A DNA stretch of 6,244 bases from Methanobacteriaceae archaeon (GTDB lineage: Archaea > Methanobacteriota > Methanobacteria > Methanobacteriales > Methanobacteriaceae), in assembly GCA_030693105.1 (NCBI GenBank), contig JAUYBK010000084.1, positions 1 through 6,244 of the forward strand, read 5' to 3'. Each line of letters starts with the position of its first letter. Within the stretch, counting starts at the first letter, position 1. The position numbers and the translations under genes are program-made. The notes under the pieces are model-generated. The model saw only the letters and a list, made by a program, of their open reading frames with translations. It was not told where the DNA came from and ran no database searches. Below, one piece after another: positions 5,499-6,244 of this stretch.

Positions 5499-6032
5499 CT
5501 ATGAAAGCGAATAATATGATCCGTCAATTCTCAGGACCCGAGAGAGAAGGCCTTTATTTTCCAGGGAATTAAGAAGGTTATACAATTGGAGGTTGCTTAG
5601 TTTTAAATCTCCGTATAAGAGGTGTCCTTCCAGTATATGGCGTGATACAACTCCTGATTTATTAACTAAAGATTTAATAAGTTTTAAAGATTCTTTTTCT
5701 GTTTCTGAGAGCTCTAGGTCTGTTTGAACTTCTGTTGATTTGTTTTTCTCATTTTTCGTTACCGGGACATCATCGTTGATATTAACGGTGATTTCTTCCA
5801 CCTGGTCTTCTGGAGATACATCTTCTGAGGACGTACTATTTTCTAGTTTAACTTTCCCATCCAAATGCGAAATAGATCCCTTAAACTTCAGTTTGTCCAG
5901 TATCTGGTTCAATTCATCATCTTCCAGGTCCAAATCCAGTTTAAGGATGCTTAAAGGCACACCTTCCTTATATTCTGCCTGGAAGTAGTTCAAAGCGTTC
6001 AGGACCAGTACCTCTTGGTGGGGGGTGGGCAT
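5499..6032 (-). CDS. Hypothetical protein with two winged-helix-like halves and an acidic linker
   Basis: 177 residues, no family recognised. The N-terminal half (about 5-64) shows alternating helices then DDELNQILDKLKFKGSI and a beta-hairpin with DGKVKL (58-63). The C-terminal half (about 109-177) repeats the plan: SETEKESLKLI, SNLQLYNLLNSLENKGLL and a hairpin with IDGSYYSL (169-176). Both end in L..LL..L..KG...R/H..DG, the usual last helix plus wing of a winged helix, so the protein may be an internal duplication. The linker (65-108) is Ser/Glu/Asp-rich and probably disordered. There are no Cys, no signal and no membrane segment, so it is cytoplasmic; a DNA-binding or protein-scaffold role is inference. 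ATG 6032 has no ribosome site but a TATA box at leaderless distance. It faces the nuclease gene tail to tail. Confidence 0.75.
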   Translation of the reverse strand: MPTPHQEVLVLNALNYFQAEYKEGVPLSILKLDLDLEDDELNQILDKLKFKGSISHLDGKVKLENSTSSEDVSPEDQVEEITVNINDDVPVTKNEKNKSTEVQTDLELSETEKESLKLIKSLVNKSGVVSRHILEGHLLYGDLKLSNLQLYNLLNSLENKGLLSRVLRIDGSYYSLS

Positions 6033-6052
6033 GGTTATAGGTTGTTAGCAAT

Positions 6053-6060
6053 CCTATAAA
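6053..6060 (-). promoter_or_regulatory. TATA box of the winged-helix-like gene, leaderless spacing
   Basis: TTTATAGG on the minus strand is centred about 25 bases from the A of the start codon at 6032. No AGGAGG-like site lies between, so the messenger probably starts at or beside the ATG. Confidence 0.45.
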
Positions 6061-6160
6061 ATCTCAATGTTTAAAAATAATAAGTAATAACAGACACTAT
6101 TTTCGCAATATTTAATATTAGAAAGGTTAAGATATAATTTATAAATTAAATGCTTTTTAA

Positions 6161-6244
6161 ATGTTAATTACATTTTTATCCGATTTTGGGGGGCTTATAA
6201 TAAAAAATATAGAAAATTTAGTTAAAAAATTGGAAAAAAATCTT
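6161..6244 (+). CDS. Possible start of a gene running off the right edge
   Basis: ATG at 6161 opens a frame still open after 28 codons at the window edge, starting MLITFLSDFGGLIIKN and continuing IENLVKKLEKNL, an amphipathic, helix-like stretch. An AT-rich box near 6131-6138 (ATATAATT) would give leaderless spacing. An alternative is that the run GGGGGG (6188-6193) is a ribosome site, in which case the only initiation candidates shortly after it are ATA codons at 6197 and 6200 in the same frame. The bases are very AT-rich, so a chance frame cannot be excluded. No family is recognised. The rest of 6061-6160 shows no feature. Confidence 0.28.
   Translation, partial: MLITFLSDFGGLIIKNIENLVKKLEKNL

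Noticed and set aside
5740..5988. Ser-rich plus-strand frame opposite the winged-helix-like gene
   Set aside because: Its Ser runs come from reading the acidic linker codons backwards.
6161..6190. MLITFLSDFG as the start of a SAM hydroxide adenosyltransferase (DUF62), which begins M-I-T-L-x-T-D-F-G
   Set aside because: The resemblance ends after ten residues; what follows (GLIIKNIENLVKK) does not match that family.
1..6244. CRISPR array, transposon, tRNA or rRNA
   Set aside because: I see no regular repeat-spacer pattern, transposase frame, terminal inverted repeats or tRNA-like fold.

Overview
The window looks like chromosomal DNA of a methanogenic archaeon of the order Methanobacteriales, most likely a Methanobacterium relative. 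The reasons are archaeal-style promoters (AT-rich TATA-like boxes about 25 bases upstream of starts, some apparently leaderless), AGGAGG-type ribosome sites on other genes, very AT-rich spacers, and a secreted protein whose C-terminal Cys-rich segment (CPHC ... CDADYC) I associate from memory with envelope proteins of this order. The genus is inference. I see no mobile element, CRISPR array, tRNA or rRNA.

Left half (1-3723): a nucleotide-sugar supply block. A cupin of the dTDP-4-dehydrorhamnose 3,5-epimerase superfamily runs off the left edge on the minus strand. Divergent from it, a tight two-gene operon on the plus strand encodes a long-form glucose-1-phosphate thymidylyltransferase (748-1815) and a GalU-type UTP-glucose-1-phosphate uridylyltransferase (1827-2672). 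A GalE-type UDP-glucose 4-epimerase (3723-2758, minus) converges on galU. Together they would turn glucose-1-phosphate into dTDP-glucose, UDP-glucose and UDP-galactose for envelope polysaccharide, glycolipid or glycoprotein synthesis. The cupin is unlike the classical RmlC, so its exact product is open.

Middle (3724-4224): about 500 bases without a gene between divergent genes, AT-rich, with a galE promoter, several short dyads and one copy of an 18-bp element. The other copy, in opposite orientation, lies upstream of the cupin gene at the left. Each copy points toward its nearest downstream gene, which suggests a shared regulatory site.

Right half (4225-6244): a secreted, strongly basic, Tyr/Lys-rich protein with an eight-cysteine C-terminal module, whose best translation start is an ATA codon; a lipoprotein staphylococcal-nuclease-like enzyme; a convergent minus-strand gene for a protein with two winged-helix-like halves joined by an acidic linker; and a possible gene start running off the right edge. 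The ATA start and the shared 18-bp element are the most unusual observations. I did not find a clearly new multi-gene system.
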